Source of the DNA: Sporomusa sp. KB1
Lineage (GTDB): Bacteria > Bacillota > Negativicutes > Sporomusales > Sporomusaceae
DNA length: 64,000 nt
Reading direction: 5' to 3'
Assembly: GCF_007830295.1 (NCBI RefSeq)
Contig: NZ_VLKC01000001.1
Coordinates: 577,773 to 641,772, forward strand
Part shown: positions 47,762 through 55,172 of the stretch, one piece after another
Numbering within the stretch: the stretch's first letter is position 1
Layout: every line of letters starts with the position of its first letter
Program-made: the position numbers and the translations under genes
Notes under the pieces: generated by a model
Told to the model about the DNA's origin: nothing
The model's database searches: none
Seen by the model: the letters and a program-made list of their open reading frames with translations, nothing else

Positions 47762-48091
47762 TTAACCGTGCTTCACCACATCAACATCTACAACATAAAC
47801 CAGCCCTCGCGTGACCATTTCAGATATAGCCGGCAACACAGCGCTGATTTTTTCCTCTGTATCGACCGCTTCGATAACCATAGGCAGATCAGCCGACAAA
47901 TCTAAAATCCCTACTTTTTTGATGAGTTTGTCCACTCCGTATCCTTCAACGCCTCGACTAGCCGTAACCCCGGCAATACCGGACTCTTTGAGTTTATAAA
48001 TTATCGCGTGATAAAGATTTTTTCCCTCATATTTTTGCAGTTCTCCAACGTAAATTTTCAGTAGTTTACACTTTCCCGACTGCAATATCAT
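47762..48091 (-). CDS. DUF190 family protein
   Basis: A 109-residue PII-like-fold protein of DUF190 (LLKIYVGELQKYEGKNLYHA; GIAGVTASRGVEGYG). The family is commonly encoded beside CrcB fluoride channels, as here (20 bases after crcB), and is presumed to regulate or sense fluoride or nucleotide state. Function not established. Confidence 0.9.
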   Translation of the reverse strand: MILQSGKCKLLKIYVGELQKYEGKNLYHAIIYKLKESGIAGVTASRGVEGYGVDKLIKKVGILDLSADLPMVIEAVDTEEKISAVLPAISEMVTRGLVYVVDVDVVKHG

Positions 48092-48110
48092 ATCAATTCC
48101 CTCCTTCTTT

Positions 48111-48479
48111 TTAAGCCCCGCAGAGATAACCGATGCCGCAGCACAATAGCCCGACGATCACGCTTCCGGCAACATAATTGAAAAAGTTTTTCCATTCCCC
48201 ATCTTCCACCAACCGGATACTTTCATACGCAAAAGTTGAGTGTGTCGTGTAAGCACCTAAAAAACCAATTTGAAAACCATAGCGTTCGATGATGACCCGG
48301 TTAATTGGAAGGCCCGCAATATGGGCAACCGATAAACCGAGAAGAAACGAACCGGTTATGTTAATTAAAAAGGTCGCCAAGGGAAATGTCATAAAATAAT
48401 GTCTGCCTACTATCAGTCCAATGCTATATCGTGCCAAGGCGCCCGCAATGCCACCAACACCAATGATGAATATTTCCAT
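48111..48479 (-). CDS. crcB: CrcB/Fluc fluoride channel subunit, second gene
   Basis: A 122-residue, four-helix fluoride channel subunit (GGIAGALARYSIGL; FLINITGSFLLG; GFLGAYTTHSTFAYE). Two crcB genes in tandem usually make a heterodimer. The Phe-box region reads YTTHSTF here against FTTFSTF in the partner. The ATG at 48479 follows GGAGGGG by 7 bases, and overlaps nothing: it lies 4 bases after the first crcB stop. Confidence 0.92.
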   Translation of the reverse strand: MEIFIIGVGGIAGALARYSIGLIVGRHYFMTFPLATFLINITGSFLLGLSVAHIAGLPINRVIIERYGFQIGFLGAYTTHSTFAYESIRLVEDGEWKNFFNYVAGSVIVGLLCCGIGYLCGA

Positions 48480-48483
48480 ACTG

Positions 48484-48915
48484 TTACCCCTCCATATCAC
48501 CAATAGTTTCTATATCCGCCTGTCTATTGGCCTTGATTTTTTCAACACCACGGGCGGCAACAAAACCGAATGCCGACATGGCAATGCACAAAAAAATACT
48601 GGAAAATAAATATAACCCAACGTACCAATATTGATGAGCGAAAAATAATTGAACCGTTTCTAGAGAAAATGTAGAAAATGTCGTAAATGCACCGAGGAAC
48701 CCAGTGGAAAATCCCAATCGAAGAAACGGACTGATTACTAATAAGTCTAAAGTAACAGTAAGAAATAGGGACAATATAAAGCAGCCCAGCAAATTAATAA
48801 CCAGTGTTCCCCATGGAAATCCTGTACTGTTTACTAAGTCAACAAAGAGTTGACCCATACCAAACCGGGCTATAGCTCCCAGAAAACCACCAACCGCTAC
48901 TGCAAAATATCTCAC
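48484..48915 (-). CDS. crcB: CrcB/Fluc fluoride channel subunit, first gene
   Basis: A 143-residue, four-helix fluoride channel subunit (AVAVGGFLGAIARFGMG; VINLLGCFILS; GFLGAFTTFSTFSLE). I place the start at the GTG at 48915 because GAGGAGG stands 8 bases before it; a GTG three codons earlier overlaps that site. The sequence immediately upstream runs into the decayed group II intron, so its natural leader may be lost. I see no convincing fluoride riboswitch. Confidence 0.92.
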   Translation of the reverse strand: MRYFAVAVGGFLGAIARFGMGQLFVDLVNSTGFPWGTLVINLLGCFILSLFLTVTLDLLVISPFLRLGFSTGFLGAFTTFSTFSLETVQLFFAHQYWYVGLYLFSSIFLCIAMSAFGFVAARGVEKIKANRQADIETIGDMEG

Positions 48916-48959
48916 AAGCTTCACCTCCTCTCGGTGCGCACGTTGCGCGCTTCATATAT

Positions 48960-49685
48960 ATTTCACAGAAATCATCGCTCCTGCACTGCGATGTAAGACA
49001 ACCGACTTACCTCACGCGAAAGCCTCTGGGGGACAATAGCATGTCGGTAAAGGGATTAGACAGCGCCTGCTGTCGAGTGGTCTGGCGAGTCAGGCCATAT
49101 AATGGTAAAGCCTGTGGGCTGAATCCGGGTCTATGGCTTAGTGCGCTGCCGGACATTCTACTTCAAGAACTTCCACAAGACATCATCAATATGGTAACCA
49201 AGTTCTGCGCGGGCTATTGACTCAGCAGCACGGCTACTGCAATTTCTTTGAAGGCTGGCGCATCCAATACATCATACAATTTTCCATAGCTAAAACGCTG
49301 GCTCGCAAGTTTGACATCAGCCTCAAGAAAGTGTTCGCTCGCTACAGTAAGCGGCTCTCGGTGACCTATGAAAACACCAAGGAATACGCTCGATCTGTCA
49401 GCCTGGCTCTGTATACATCGTTTGCGAGGCGTCAGCATGTATCACAGGAAAACGAAGAAGAAGCTTGTTAAGCCGTACTCACCGATTATCACTGTCAAGC
49501 TTGCAATCAACCGGCGTCAGATTCCTTTATGCGATCACTGTTTTACCAATGTCAATACGAACAGACTTCAACTCAATCAGGTTAACCGACGATAATTCAT
49601 TTGGAATATGGAGAGCCGTATGCGGTTAACGTCGCTTGTACGGTTCGAGAAGGGGCGAGTTACTTTGCTAATCGCCTATTTCATT
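48960..49685 (+). mobile_element. Decayed group II intron
   Basis: The 34-base domain V is recognisable at 49613-49646: GAGCCGTATGCGGT, a four-base loop TAAC, GTCGC, TTGTACGGTTC. The stems GAGCCGTA/TACGGTTC and GCGGT/GTCGC pair fully; the usual GAAA tetraloop has become TAAC. A domain VI-like stem (GGCGA/TCGCC) with a bulged A follows to about 49678. Upstream, 48960-49200 has domain I-like phrases (GCGAAAGCCT, GGTAAAGCCTGTGGG). The intron protein is cut down to a broken C-terminal piece. The 5' end is not resolved; it could be at GTGCG at 48934. Confidence 0.75.
49210..49597 (+). pseudogene. Remnant of group II intron reverse transcriptase/maturase (domain X and endonuclease part)
   Basis: In one frame (from 49217) the text FFEGWRIQYIIQFSIAKTLA then RKFDISLKKVFARYSKRLSV matches the maturase domain X; after a frameshift another frame (to 49595) reads LAINRRQIPLCDHC...NRLQLNQVNRR, like the Cys-containing endonuclease tail (NRKQIPLCxxCH). 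The whole reverse-transcriptase catalytic part is missing. It sits in the domain IV position of the intron. Confidence 0.75.
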
Positions 49686-50339
49686 GTTATGCTAAATTTC
49701 TCCCCGACAAAGTCGATATACTTAGCATGTGGTATTCGCTTACACAACAATAAACTCCTACCAGCAAGGTATACTGGTAGGAGTCATCACCGCATTAGCG
49801 GATTTAATGGCGAACTCCATCGCCGCTATTTATAAATAATTATTACTAAATTATCTACATTTTTCAATTTCAATATTATGCTCTTTTTGCCAATTTGTCA
49901 ATATTTTTTCTGAAAGTTCCTGAAACCTTAAAAGACATGGACTCTGCCTCATTGTGAGAAATAATGAGAAGGAGTAGAACTACTGCAGTAACCTCCTTAC
50001 CAAAATACTAAAGACTATCATGTGGGAATCTCAAAATAAAAATTAGTTTAATGGTCATTCTCCGCAAGCTCCTGTACATCGGCTCGCCAACACAACAGTA
50101 CATGGAATTACCGCCTTTAGATCGAGAGACCGTGTGTGTTATTATTGTAGTGCTGATGATTATTACCCGCATTATTACGACTTACCAATATTCTGCAACT
50201 ATAGAATGTCCCAAATCATCCCAGCCCCACAAGCCCTATCCTACCTAGAACGTCCCTTCGCTTCTTCTTACACATATCAATTTTGGAATAGGTTATCTTT
50301 GGATACAAGTCAAGGCTCCCGCCTCTATAGGCGGCGTTC
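49686..50339. other. Unexplained non-coding stretch between the intron remnant and the HxlR gene
   Basis: No convincing gene is seen. A perfect 10-base stem (CTCCTACCAG / CTGGTAGGAG, 49755-49783) is followed on the minus strand by a T-rich run and could be an old terminator. A small stem CCGCC/GGCGG lies near 50319-50334. Two short overlapping plus-strand frames at 50051-50367 show no family resemblance and no ribosome site. The region looks like eroded mobile-element debris. Confidence 0.5.
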
Positions 50340-50394
50340 ATTCAGGTGGAGTAGACTCTCCACCTGAATCCCAATGTTTCAGCTATGCTGAAAC
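50340..50394 (-). repeat. Two-hairpin repeat, copy 2
   Basis: Tandem hairpins with arms ATTCAGGTGGAG (50340-50369, 6-base loop) and GTTTCAGC (50376-50394, 3-base loop). Compared with copy 1 (3484-3540), both changes in the left arm of the first stem are mirrored in the right arm, so pairing is kept. As in copy 1, it lies directly after the stop codon of a minus-strand gene (hxlR), but no T-run follows. Confidence 0.85.
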
Positions 50395-50398
50395 GAGT

Positions 50399-50758
50399 TC
50401 ACTGACTGCTCCTCTGCTTCTTAATTTCTATCAACTTCTTACCCCATTTGGCAAATTCATCAAGAACTGGCAAAAGTGTCTCCCCAATCTCTGTTAATGA
50501 ATATTCAACACGTGGCGGTATTTCGTTGTACTGCACTCTATTAACAATTCCACTTTCCTCAAGTTCTTTAAGTGAACTTGTTAACATCATATTAGTTATT
50601 CCTACAACACATTTTTTTAATTCATTATATCTAAGCGTCCCGTTTTGACAAAGCACCCAGAGTATCGGTAGTTTCCATTTACCCTCTATAACCTTTAACG
50701 CGAATCCTACAGGGCATACATCATCATCTTCTATTGAAATAGTTACTGTATCTTTCAC
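50399..50758 (-). CDS. HxlR family transcriptional regulator
   Basis: A 119-residue winged-helix regulator with the HxlR opening (CPVGFALKVIEGKWKLPILW) and core LRYNELKKCVVGITNMMLTS. Members respond to redox or electrophile stress or to small molecules. The GTG start at 50758 has AGGAGA 8 bases ahead. It is divergent from a flavin-binding protein gene, its likely target; a dyad at 50796-50828 lies between them. Confidence 0.9.
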   Translation of the reverse strand: MKDTVTISIEDDDVCPVGFALKVIEGKWKLPILWVLCQNGTLRYNELKKCVVGITNMMLTSSLKELEESGIVNRVQYNEIPPRVEYSLTEIGETLLPVLDEFAKWGKKLIEIKKQRSSQ

Positions 50759-50795
50759 GTTTTACTCTCCTATACTCATAAAAAACTTACTTAGT

Positions 50796-50828
50796 AATAA
50801 TAATCTGCATACTTGCTGTATTATTATT
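50796..50828. promoter_or_regulatory. Dyad between hxlR and the flavin-binding protein gene
   Basis: AATAATAAT (50796-50804) and ATTATTATT (50820-50828) form an inverted repeat overlapping the spacer of the plus-strand promoter, suiting an HxlR operator. Confidence 0.4.
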
Positions 50829-50840
50829 AGCACTTATAAT
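50813..50840 (+). promoter_or_regulatory. Promoter of the flavin-binding protein gene
   Basis: TTGCTG (50813-50818), 16-base spacer, TATAAT (50835-50840), about 43 bases before the ATG. Confidence 0.55.
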
Positions 50841-50883
50841 TATACTATAGGAAATAAATTAATTCTATATTGGAGGTTACTCT

Positions 50884-51279
50884 ATGAATGAAGTTCTTAC
50901 ATTTCTTCAGGACTGCGGAACATTTTTCATTTCCACAGTGGAAGGCAATCAACCAAAGGTTCGTCCATTTGGCTTTGTAATGGAGCATAACGGCAAGCTC
51001 TGCTTTGCTACCAGCAACCAAAAACCGGTCTATGCACAATTAAAGGCCAATCCAAACACTGAAATTTGTGCAGCAACTAAAGATGGACGCTGGCTGCGTT
51101 TAAGTGGTAAAACCGTATTCTGCACTACAAAAGAAGCTAAGGCTCAAGCACTAGAGCTGATGCCTATGCTAAAACATATGTATTCTGTCGATGATGAGAT
51201 TTTTGAAATCTTCTATCTTGAGAATGGGATCGCAAATTTTTATTCTATGAGTGGCGAAAATAAAACCGTCACCCTATAA
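50884..51279 (+). CDS. Pyridoxamine 5'-phosphate oxidase-like flavin-binding protein
   Basis: A 131-residue split-barrel protein ([20 protein letters not shown], then [20 protein letters not shown]) of the PNPOx-like family, which binds FMN or F420 and often acts on quinones, nitro compounds or other oxidants. TTGGAGG lies 7 bases ahead. Divergent from hxlR, which probably controls it. Specific reaction unknown. Confidence 0.88.
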   Translation: MNEVLTFLQDCGTFFISTVEGNQPKVRPFGFVMEHNGKLCFATSNQKPVYAQLKANPNTEICAATKDGRWLRLSGKTVFCTTKEAKAQALELMPMLKHMYSVDDEIFEIFYLENGIANFYSMSGENKTVTL

Positions 51280-51286
51280 TTTGCCA

Positions 51287-51323
51287 AAGAACCAGGAGGG
51301 CCAAAATTGGCCTCCTGGTTCTT
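51287..51323. terminator. Hairpin after the flavin-binding protein gene
   Basis: Perfect 13-base arms (AAGAACCAGGAGG / CCTCCTGGTTCTT) around an inner CCAAAATTGG. The T-run is poor. Its outer arms resemble the fhs terminator arms at 60242-60300 (AGAGAACCAGGAA / TTCCTGGTTCTCT), consistent with a copied fhs tail next to it. Confidence 0.65.
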
Positions 51324-51452
51324 ACCGTTATTATCAATATCCATCTTAATGGCGGAAGGCTCTTTCGTCAGCCCCGGCATAGTCATACTATCGCCAGTAA
51401 TGGCCACTAAAAACCTGCGCCGGCAGCAACTCTTATTTCGTGAACAGTAATG
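51321..51452 (-). pseudogene. Duplicated 3' fragment of formate-tetrahydrofolate ligase
   Basis: These 132 bases match the 3' part of fhs (60333-60465) with only about five substitutions and one missing base. Read on the minus strand they give [20 protein letters not shown] then [11 protein letters not shown], against [20 protein letters not shown] then [11 protein letters not shown] in fhs. No start, no upstream domains and one frameshift, so it is not a gene. It is wedged between two terminator-like palindromes. Confidence 0.92.
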
Positions 51453-51482
51453 AGGGCTGTCTCTAGAGACAGCCCTCATTAC
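51447..51482 (-). terminator. Perfect 36-base palindrome after the OmpM-like gene
   Basis: GTAATGAGGGCTGTCTCT is followed directly by its complement. It lies 14 bases past the stop of the porin gene and likely ends that transcript, though the T-run is weak. Its left end touches the fhs fragment. Confidence 0.7.
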
Positions 51483-51495
51483 CTAACAGACAAAC

Positions 51496-52773
51496 TTAGA
51501 ATAAATAATCAATCTGGCAACGAGTATAATTATCGATATCTGCATTGGTAGAAACCCTTTTAGCATTAAAGCCGTAGAAAGTTGTAAAGGTGATATTTTT
51601 GGCGATTGCCTTGCTGCCGATAAGCGCCCAGCCTTTTGCATCACTCACCGAGCCAACCATAGAGGTAGTATAAATACTATTATTGACGCCGGCTTCAAAC
51701 TTACGGTAGTCAGCAGCCACACTCCAGGAACCGGGTTTGGCCGGATTAGCGGCGCCATAGGTCAGGCGATAATGGTAAAATTCTGGTTTTTGCCCATTTG
51801 TCTCAATGTCATTACGACCATAATCAGCATACAGGGTAACAGCCGGTGACAGCTTCGATGTAATATTCAGCGACGTTACATCAAATTTGCTGTCAGCACC
51901 AGTCTGTTCCTTAAACCACCAGGCACCGGCAGTAGTAGCCGGACTGACCGGATAAACAGCTTGTACAAAGAAAGCATCTTTAATCTCACCACTGGTAGTT
52001 GTCGCTGGGTCTGACAGGACAGTGCCTTTTTGCATAGCCGCATAAGGACCAAAATTAGCAAAACCTGCGGTCACTTTTAACATTTTACCTGCCGTAACTT
52101 TAAAACCATCAACCCCACCGGTGGTATTCATCCAATAGCCACCGGGATCCATTATTTGGCTAAAACGGCCAACAGTTACCGTAGTACCGTAAACACCTTT
52201 GGTGGTTAATGCGGCATCGGCCACATTGAACCGGTCAGCATCATTGCTGGTTTTGTACGTTCCCATTTCTGAATGGTTGAGACCGACGAATCGCCCGTAA
52301 AAGCTGGTATTGTCATTAATATCTGCTTTTAAATTGAAGCGTAAGCGCTCAGCAAATTTAGTGTTGCCTGAACCATCATCAATCCACCGCAGACGGGCGT
52401 CACCACTAACGGCTATACTGCCGATTTTTTTTTCCAACTTGGTAACACGTACGCCTAAATTTTCCAATTCACTGGCATATTCTTTTGATAACTTATCAAT
52501 AAGTACTTTATTTTCCGCATCGGCTTTATCAGCATTCCAGATAGCCCGTGCCACCATATGTGCCATTTCATAACGGGTAATGGCCTTGTCACCGTAGAAT
52601 TTGCCATCGCCATAACCGTCAATAATTCCTGCCTTCACCAGCTTATTAACGGCATCGTAAGCCCAATGCTGCGTTGGAACATCACCGAAAGGGTTGGCTG
52701 GCGCTGCCAGCGCGGTACCAGCAATACTAAGAATAAACATGAGTGCCAAAAGAGTAACTAGTTTTTTCTGCAT
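51496..52773 (-). CDS. OmpM-like S-layer-homology outer-membrane porin
   Basis: A 425-residue secreted protein: signal peptide (MQKKLVTLLALMFILSIAGT, cut after ALAA), one SLH domain (about 27-80; FGDVPTQHWAYDAVNKLVKA, then GIIDGYGDGKFYGD), a coiled-coil segment (LSKEYASELENLGVRVTKLE), then a beta-barrel-like region rich in alternating aromatic residues and ending in YLF. This is the classic Negativicutes protein that tethers the outer membrane to peptidoglycan and forms pores. The ATG at 52773 follows AGGAGG by 7 bases. Confidence 0.93.
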   Translation of the reverse strand: MQKKLVTLLALMFILSIAGTALAAPANPFGDVPTQHWAYDAVNKLVKAGIIDGYGDGKFYGDKAITRYEMAHMVARAIWNADKADAENKVLIDKLSKEYASELENLGVRVTKLEKKIGSIAVSGDARLRWIDDGSGNTKFAERLRFNLKADINDNTSFYGRFVGLNHSEMGTYKTSNDADRFNVADAALTTKGVYGTTVTVGRFSQIMDPGGYWMNTTGGVDGFKVTAGKMLKVTAGFANFGPYAAMQKGTVLSDPATTTSGEIKDAFFVQAVYPVSPATTAGAWWFKEQTGADSKFDVTSLNITSKLSPAVTLYADYGRNDIETNGQKPEFYHYRLTYGAANPAKPGSWSVAADYRKFEAGVNNSIYTTSMVGSVSDAKGWALIGSKAIAKNITFTTFYGFNAKRVSTNADIDNYTRCQIDYLF

Positions 52774-52798
52774 TGGTATTCCTCCTATTTTTTGTCTG

Positions 52799-53665
52799 CT
52801 ATTCACTATACATGTTGTTAGCAACCTGCCCCAGCTCACTGGCTAAAATAGCTAATGTTTGGCTGGCTCGCGCCATTTCCTGAATTGACGCCGTCTGACT
52901 GCCAACAATGGTATCCAGCATATTACTTTTAGCGGCAAGTTTGTTAATGGCGGCCCGAATACTGTTTAGGGCCACTGTGATTTCTTTAACCGAACTAGCA
53001 CTAGCCGTGGCTAATTTACGAACCTCTTCTGCTACCACGCCAAAGCCACGGCCCAAATCACCGACCCGGGCCGCTTCAATAGCAGCGTTGAGTCCTAATA
53101 AATTGGTTTGGTCGGCTATATTTTTAATAAAACTGACAATTTCATCTGTTTGATTACTTGCCTTGGCCAATTCCTGGCTTAACAGCTCCAGGTCATTGCT
53201 TGTATTCGCAACAGTCTGCGCGCCTGCTGCCATTTCCTGCATACCTGCGGTGAGTTCCTGCGCGGACGAAGAGAGATTGGCAGCTACCGACGAGACCTCA
53301 TGTTGCTTATCAAGCAGTTGGGCGGTGGTTACACAGCCGATCACCTTGCCCCCCTCTTTAATAGGCAACGCACATGCCACATAAGGTATTCCATAAGGCG
53401 ACTTGTCCTGAGGTACTATTTTAATTACCCGTTCGCCGGTTGCCAGACAATCCAGGCTTGTTTGCCCCTTAACCGGCTTACCGATGTGACTTTCCGATTG
53501 ATTTTCAATCAGCCTTGATACGGAACCAATAATGATCCCGTCTTTTATCACCATAACACTCATTTTCCCGATAATGATATCAGGCAGATAGGAACAAAAT
53601 TCAGCAAACATGTCTAGAATCTCGACTCCAGTGCGTTGCTGTACTGCTATTACTTGTTCTGTCAT
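52799..53665 (-). CDS. Soluble methyl-accepting chemotaxis-type sensor
   Basis: 288 residues without membrane segments. The first 120 form a ligand-binding domain ([36 protein letters not shown]); the rest is a short MCP signalling domain with the tip [20 protein letters not shown] and [15 protein letters not shown]. It probably senses a cytoplasmic signal. AAGGAGAGG lies just ahead of the ATG. Its stop is 25 bases before the porin start, so the two may be co-transcribed. Confidence 0.9.
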   Translation of the reverse strand: MTEQVIAVQQRTGVEILDMFAEFCSYLPDIIIGKMSVMVIKDGIIIGSVSRLIENQSESHIGKPVKGQTSLDCLATGERVIKIVPQDKSPYGIPYVACALPIKEGGKVIGCVTTAQLLDKQHEVSSVAANLSSSAQELTAGMQEMAAGAQTVANTSNDLELLSQELAKASNQTDEIVSFIKNIADQTNLLGLNAAIEAARVGDLGRGFGVVAEEVRKLATASASSVKEITVALNSIRAAINKLAAKSNMLDTIVGSQTASIQEMARASQTLAILASELGQVANNMYSE

Positions 53666-54020
53666 TGTCCTCTCCTTGACGGTATCAAAACAAAATTCAA
53701 AAAAACTTTTGCTATTTAGTGAACCCGCCTACTATCTGACTTGTTATCGACATTCTCTTACTGGTTTTTATAATTTTATGTAAATACCAATTAGTATCCC
53801 CCCACCCTTTTATAGCATCTATATAGTATCCAACAATGATTTGCAGGCATGCCAATAGCAAGTCTTGATTGGATTTCCTATACTTATCTGAATTTGCTTA
53901 TATATTAGCAAACAAATAATTTGAATTCTGCAAACTTATTTACAAATTCAGAAATTTTTGTACTATAGATAACTACCAGCTATGCTAGTGAGAGGAACGC
54001 ATTTTAGCGATTTTCATTAC
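53666..54020. other. AT-rich intergenic region upstream of the soluble sensor gene
   Basis: About 355 bases without a recognisable gene. It holds the promoter region of the soluble MCP gene and long A/T stretches; no clear operator or RNA is seen. Confidence 0.5.
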
Positions 54021-54048
54021 AAAAAAAAAGCTGACTCCAGCGTCAGCT
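54021..54048 (-). terminator. Rho-independent terminator after the Crp/Fnr gene
   Basis: AGCTGAC pairs with GTCAGCT around a 6-base loop, followed on the minus strand by nine T. It ends the Crp/Fnr regulator transcript. Confidence 0.9.
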
Positions 54049-54092
54049 CCAATACCTCATCTTCATGTGCCTTATAGTTTTGCTACCATCAC

Positions 54093-54785
54093 TTATTGCG
54101 CATATTCCAAAAGACGGTCCATATTATTTATAACCAGACTTCGTTTACTCATATGTCCAATGATTCCCTCACGTTTAAGCTGTGCAATGGCATTATTCAA
54201 AGTTACCCGGTGCACGCCCAAAATAAAAGCCAGTTCCTGTTGGGAAATTCCCTTAGAACATATTTTTTTGTGACTAACTAGATTATCGCTTTCCTTTTGT
54301 AATATATATAACAACACTTTGCATATCCGATTTGGCAGAGATGCTAAATCACCGCCACGATTGACCCCCAGAAATATCTTGTAGGCCATACTTTGCATAA
54401 GATTTGCCACCAGTTCAGGATAGTTACTTACTATCTCTCCATTGAAACAGGATCGGGAAAAAGTGTATATTTCACAATCTTCCATGGTCGTTAGCATATT
54501 ACACATATTAGTGATCGGTCGCCTGTCAAAAAAGGGCGCTACGCCAAAAACGTTGCCTCTTTCGATATACCACACAATCTTTTCGTCGCCGTCCTTATTT
54601 AGCTTGGAAAATTTAATCTGACCGTTCCGTAGATAGTACAGATGATTTACAGGCTGACCGTTACCAAGTACAATACTGCCTTTTTTATAAAAATGCTGCT
54701 GTCCCAACTGCAAAACAGATTCCCATAGGATATTCTGCTTACTGATCCAAGGTGAATAATAATCCTGTATTTGATTGGTTAGCAT
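54093..54785 (-). CDS. Crp/Fnr family transcriptional regulator
   Basis: A 230-residue protein: cyclic-nucleotide-binding-type beta-barrel (VLGNGQPVNHLYYLRNGQIK), long helix, then a Crp winged helix (GISQQELAFILGVHRVTLNN, AIAQLKREGIIG). No FNR-type Cys cluster is seen at the N-terminus, so an oxygen sensor is unlikely; CprK-like or other effector binding is possible. The ATG at 54785 is 12 bases past AGGAGG. Its likely targets are the FAD oxidoreductase, MFS and dehydratase genes upstream. Confidence 0.88.
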   Translation of the reverse strand: MLTNQIQDYYSPWISKQNILWESVLQLGQQHFYKKGSIVLGNGQPVNHLYYLRNGQIKFSKLNKDGDEKIVWYIERGNVFGVAPFFDRRPITNMCNMLTTMEDCEIYTFSRSCFNGEIVSNYPELVANLMQSMAYKIFLGVNRGGDLASLPNRICKVLLYILQKESDNLVSHKKICSKGISQQELAFILGVHRVTLNNAIAQLKREGIIGHMSKRSLVINNMDRLLEYAQ

Positions 54786-54812
54786 GATGACTTGTCTCCT
54801 CCTATTCCTCAA

Positions 54813-55076
54813 ACACTTCTGTACTATATATTATTTAAGTATTTTGACATTTACTAGTATGTTTTGTCAATTTATGCATTAAGTATACTAATTATAAACT
54901 TTCTTTACCGAAATCTCAAGTTAACAACCAGCAAGTATTTTTAGTTCACTGTTTTTCAATCGCACCAGCATACTATTGCTATCTAGTTGTACTATAGTAC
55001 AACCGGTAGCTATAATCTGTAACAATAACTACAATTTTGTTTTTTTATTTTTCAAACAATTTGTGTGGTTTACGTG
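54813..55076. other. Regulatory gap upstream of the Crp/Fnr gene
   Basis: No gene. Two dyads are visible: TTGACA and TGTCAA 15 bases apart near 54844-54870, which also could be a -35 for the Crp/Fnr gene, and a perfect 18-base palindrome GTTGTACTATAGTACAAC at about 54997-55014. Either could be an autoregulatory site. Confidence 0.4.
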
Positions 55077-55135
55077 AAAAATCCGTTCCCTGCTAAATAA
55101 TGCACAATACATTATAGCAAATTGGAACGGATTTA
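55077..55135 (-). terminator. Terminator after the FAD oxidoreductase gene
   Basis: AAATCCGTTCC pairs with GGAACGGATTT; a second inner pairing (TTTGCTATAATG with CATTATTTAGCA) extends the stem. TTTTTC follows on the minus strand. Confidence 0.8.
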
Positions 55136-55172
55136 TAATACTTCTTACGTTTGCCAGGCTTTGCGACAGACT

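Noticed and set aside
48916-49050. Fluoride riboswitch ahead of crcB
   Set aside because: A GCGATGATTTCTG segment on the minus strand is only loosely like the motif; the required second helix and pseudoknot partners are not visible. A covariance search would settle it.
50051-50367. Two short plus-strand frames with Cys and Tyr-rich text, considered as a TnpB or transposase tail
   Set aside because: I could not match either to a TnpB zinc ribbon or any transposase block, and neither has a ribosome site; left as unexplained debris.
51240-51479. Minus-strand frame of 79 residues as a real small protein
   Set aside because: It is the frameshifted fhs fragment plus unrelated flanks, covers the end of the flavin-protein gene, and has no ribosome site.
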